A DNA stretch of 64,000 nt, taken from Streptomyces sp. CNQ-509. GTDB lineage: Bacteria; Actinomycetota; Actinomycetes; Streptomycetales; Streptomycetaceae. The notes under the pieces were generated by a model. It was not told the origin of the DNA. It made no database searches and saw only the letters and a list, made by a program, of their open reading frames with translations. Each line of letters opens with the position of its first letter. The first letter of the stretch is position 1. Made by a program: the position numbers and the translations under genes. Positions 62,553-64,000 of this stretch are shown in pieces. The DNA is taken from NCBI RefSeq assembly GCF_001011035.1, contig NZ_CP011492.1, forward strand, positions 6,689,447 through 6,753,446, given 5' to 3'.

Positions 62553-64000
62553 ATGCGAACCCGACGCGCACACCGCCTCGCCGAGCAGGCGAACGCCACT
62601 GGCAACCTGCGCGAACGCCACGCCTGGCGCATGCTGACCAGAGCCGCCGAGGCGGGCGACCCGGCCGCCGTCGACGCTGTCCGGACGGCCTGGTTACGTC
62701 ACCCCGCTGGGGAGACCTGGGATCTCGTACGCGAGTGGGTCACCTTCGCCGACCTACTGACCGCCGCGACCGACCCGACGCGCCCCGCCGAGCAACGCGC
62801 AGCGCTCGGCCGGTTCTGCGCGGGGCAGGGCTTCCTGCCGGTCGGCGATGTAGACCGCGTCCTGTTCTACGCACTGACCGGTCAGCATGCACACCACGCT
62901 GCACTCGACCCCGACGGCGCCCTGCTCGCCGTGGCCTACCACGGCGCATCGAAGCAGACCCAGCAAGCTGTGCGCGACGCCATGGTCGGCCGGGGGGAAC
63001 TGAACCTGGTACGGGCCCTCACCGACCGCCCCCGGCGCCCGCTCACTGCGCCGGAGGCGGACTACCTCACCAAGCAACTCGCCGACGCTCGTGAATGGGC
63101 CCACCTCTGGCGCCTCATCCCCACCATGCCTCTGGCCAACGCGGCCAGGGCCGCCCAGTTGTTCACAGACTGGCGGCCGGCAGACGACCACGCCCGCACC
63201 TTCGCCGGACTGCTCGCGAGCGTCGACCCCTCCGCACTGACCACATCGAACTGGCCGACCACGGCCCGGATAAAACGCCGGCTGAGGGAAAATGCGATCT
63301 ATTTCGGTGATGTCCGGCCTTACAACACTTCATTTTCCCCGGACGGCTCCGAGCTGTCCATCATCCATGCCAAGGGCATTACCGTTTACGAGACACACAC
63401 CGGTCACACCGTAGCCGATTATCTTGGGCGCCGACTGGAGAAGGCTCTGGCGCTCGGTGAGGGAATGGTCGTCTGTAAAATCCTTCGCGGAGATTGGGTC
63501 GTCGGAGTTCCTGGCCGGGCACTCGCCCCCCTGGCCCCGGGCGAACATGTCCACGGCATTCGCCTGAGTTCCACCGGATTCGTCGCCACGACACCAGACC
63601 ACCCGAGGTTTGCGTCAGTCGATGCCGAGGCACTGATCGATGCCGCCGAGCGGATCAACTGGTGGGGTACGGTGCCGATACGGGAGCTAGAAATCGATCA
63701 GGGCACGGGGATAATTGATGTGGCCGACTTCGATCTGCTCAGCGGTCGTCTGGCGCTGCGCGCATACCGCAAAAATTCACGTGGCGTGCTCGTGCTCGAC
63801 GGCGACCTCAACCCAGTCGCGCACTGGTGGGATAATTATGGCGCCTACGGCAAGGCAGATTTCTACGGTCCTGAGCGAGTAGTGCGCTGGACAAGGTATG
63901 TGGGCGGAGCCACCATCTCTACCCGTCGGCTGACCGGTGACAAGTACGAGCAAGTCGCCTGCACCAAAAATGCGCGCGGCAGTCCGGTGATCGTGCCGAC
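62553..64000 (+). CDS. Large protein of the AAA/radical-SAM cassette, cut by the window end
   Basis: The frame is open from the ATG at 62553 to the last base (482 codons), with ACGGAGG at the right distance upstream. The first 240 residues are helical and HEAT-like (RHAWRMLTRAAEAGDPAAVD). From about 250 on, beta-strand-rich segments appear (NTSFSPDGSELSIIHAKGIT, SVDAEALIDAAERINWWGTV, SRGVLVLDGDLNPVAHWWDN), suggesting a WD40-like propeller. Codon use changes near 63270, with many A/T-ending codons after it, and a TTA codon lies at 62694. I cannot name the family. Confidence 0.75.
   Translation, partial: MRTRRAHRLAEQANATGNLRERHAWRMLTRAAEAGDPAAVDAVRTAWLRHPAGETWDLVREWVTFADLLTAATDPTRPAEQRAALGRFCAGQGFLPVGDVDRVLFYALTGQHAHHAALDPDGALLAVAYHGASKQTQQAVRDAMVGRGELNLVRALTDRPRRPLTAPEADYLTKQLADAREWAHLWRLIPTMPLANAARAAQLFTDWRPADDHARTFAGLLASVDPSALTTSNWPTTARIKRRLRENAIYFGDVRPYNTSFSPDGSELSIIHAKGITVYETHTGHTVADYLGRRLEKALALGEGMVVCKILRGDWVVGVPGRALAPLAPGEHVHGIRLSSTGFVATTPDHPRFASVDAEALIDAAERINWWGTVPIRELEIDQGTGIIDVADFDLLSGRLALRAYRKNSRGVLVLDGDLNPVAHWWDNYGAYGKADFYGPERVVRWTRYVGGATISTRRLTGDKYEQVACTKNARGSPVIVP

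Overview
The window is chromosomal DNA of a high-GC actinomycete, most likely Streptomyces or a close relative. The evidence is GC-saturated third codon positions, frequent GTG and TTG starts, ATGA/GTGA gene overlaps, an AfsR/SARP regulator, many TAT signal peptides, a tRNA-Leu(GAG) without encoded CCA, and a few TTA codons confined to an accessory segment.

Region 1 (1-25,600) is ordinary chromosome. It holds two metallo-beta-lactamase-fold hydrolases, a DedA membrane protein, a membrane phosphodiesterase, LysR, TetR, two XRE/MmyB-type and one AfsR/SARP regulators, a tandem pair of 703-residue secreted sulfatases duplicated together with their promoters, an acyl-CoA ligase, an epimerase, an aldo/keto reductase, a lipase-maturation-factor-like protein, an M23 peptidase, a thioesterase and fdhD.

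Region 2 (25,760-37,287) is a sugar-acquisition and oxidation block. It has a ROK repressor, a complete ribose/galactose-type ABC importer, a Gfo/Idh oxidoreductase, a TIM-barrel isomerase, a secreted glucose/sorbosone-dehydrogenase-like beta-propeller with PKD and CBM6-like parts, and a secreted ThuA-DUF1080 protein. This combination suggests use of glycosides by way of 3-keto sugars.

Region 3 (37,371-46,176) is one tightly coupled operon that I read as an actinobacterial ebo-like cluster. It contains EboA, a TatD-type EboB, a UbiA-type EboC with a long N-terminal membrane extension, EboE and an EboF-like phosphodiesterase. An inositol-3-phosphate-synthase homologue sits where other ebo clusters have the dehydroquinate-synthase-like EboD, and two further TIM-barrel proteins are included. 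An 18-bp tandem repeat lies inside the operon.

Region 4 (46,472-60,129) starts at tRNA-Leu(GAG) and is accessory DNA. It has a partial repeat of the tRNA 3' end, decayed oxidoreductase and DNA-ligase genes, an IS5-family transposase, and two nearly identical IS1182-type elements in opposite orientation. The left IS copy is truncated and the right one is intact. Between them lie a pentapeptide-repeat membrane protein cut by the IS, a multiply frameshifted DnaQ-like exonuclease, and the most notable find: a two-gene unit made of a small protein and an NLR-type STAND ATPase that share an 18-residue motif (N-x-I-S-G-G ... V-x-Q-G-R-D). The motif is at the C-terminus of the first protein and the N-terminus of the second. 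This is the arrangement of bacterial NLR-effector amyloid signalling pairs.

Region 5 (60,204-64,000) is a coupled cassette of a DUF2997 protein, a radical-SAM activase-like protein, a Ycf46-like AAA+ ATPase and a large protein cut by the window end. Its biochemical role is unknown to me.
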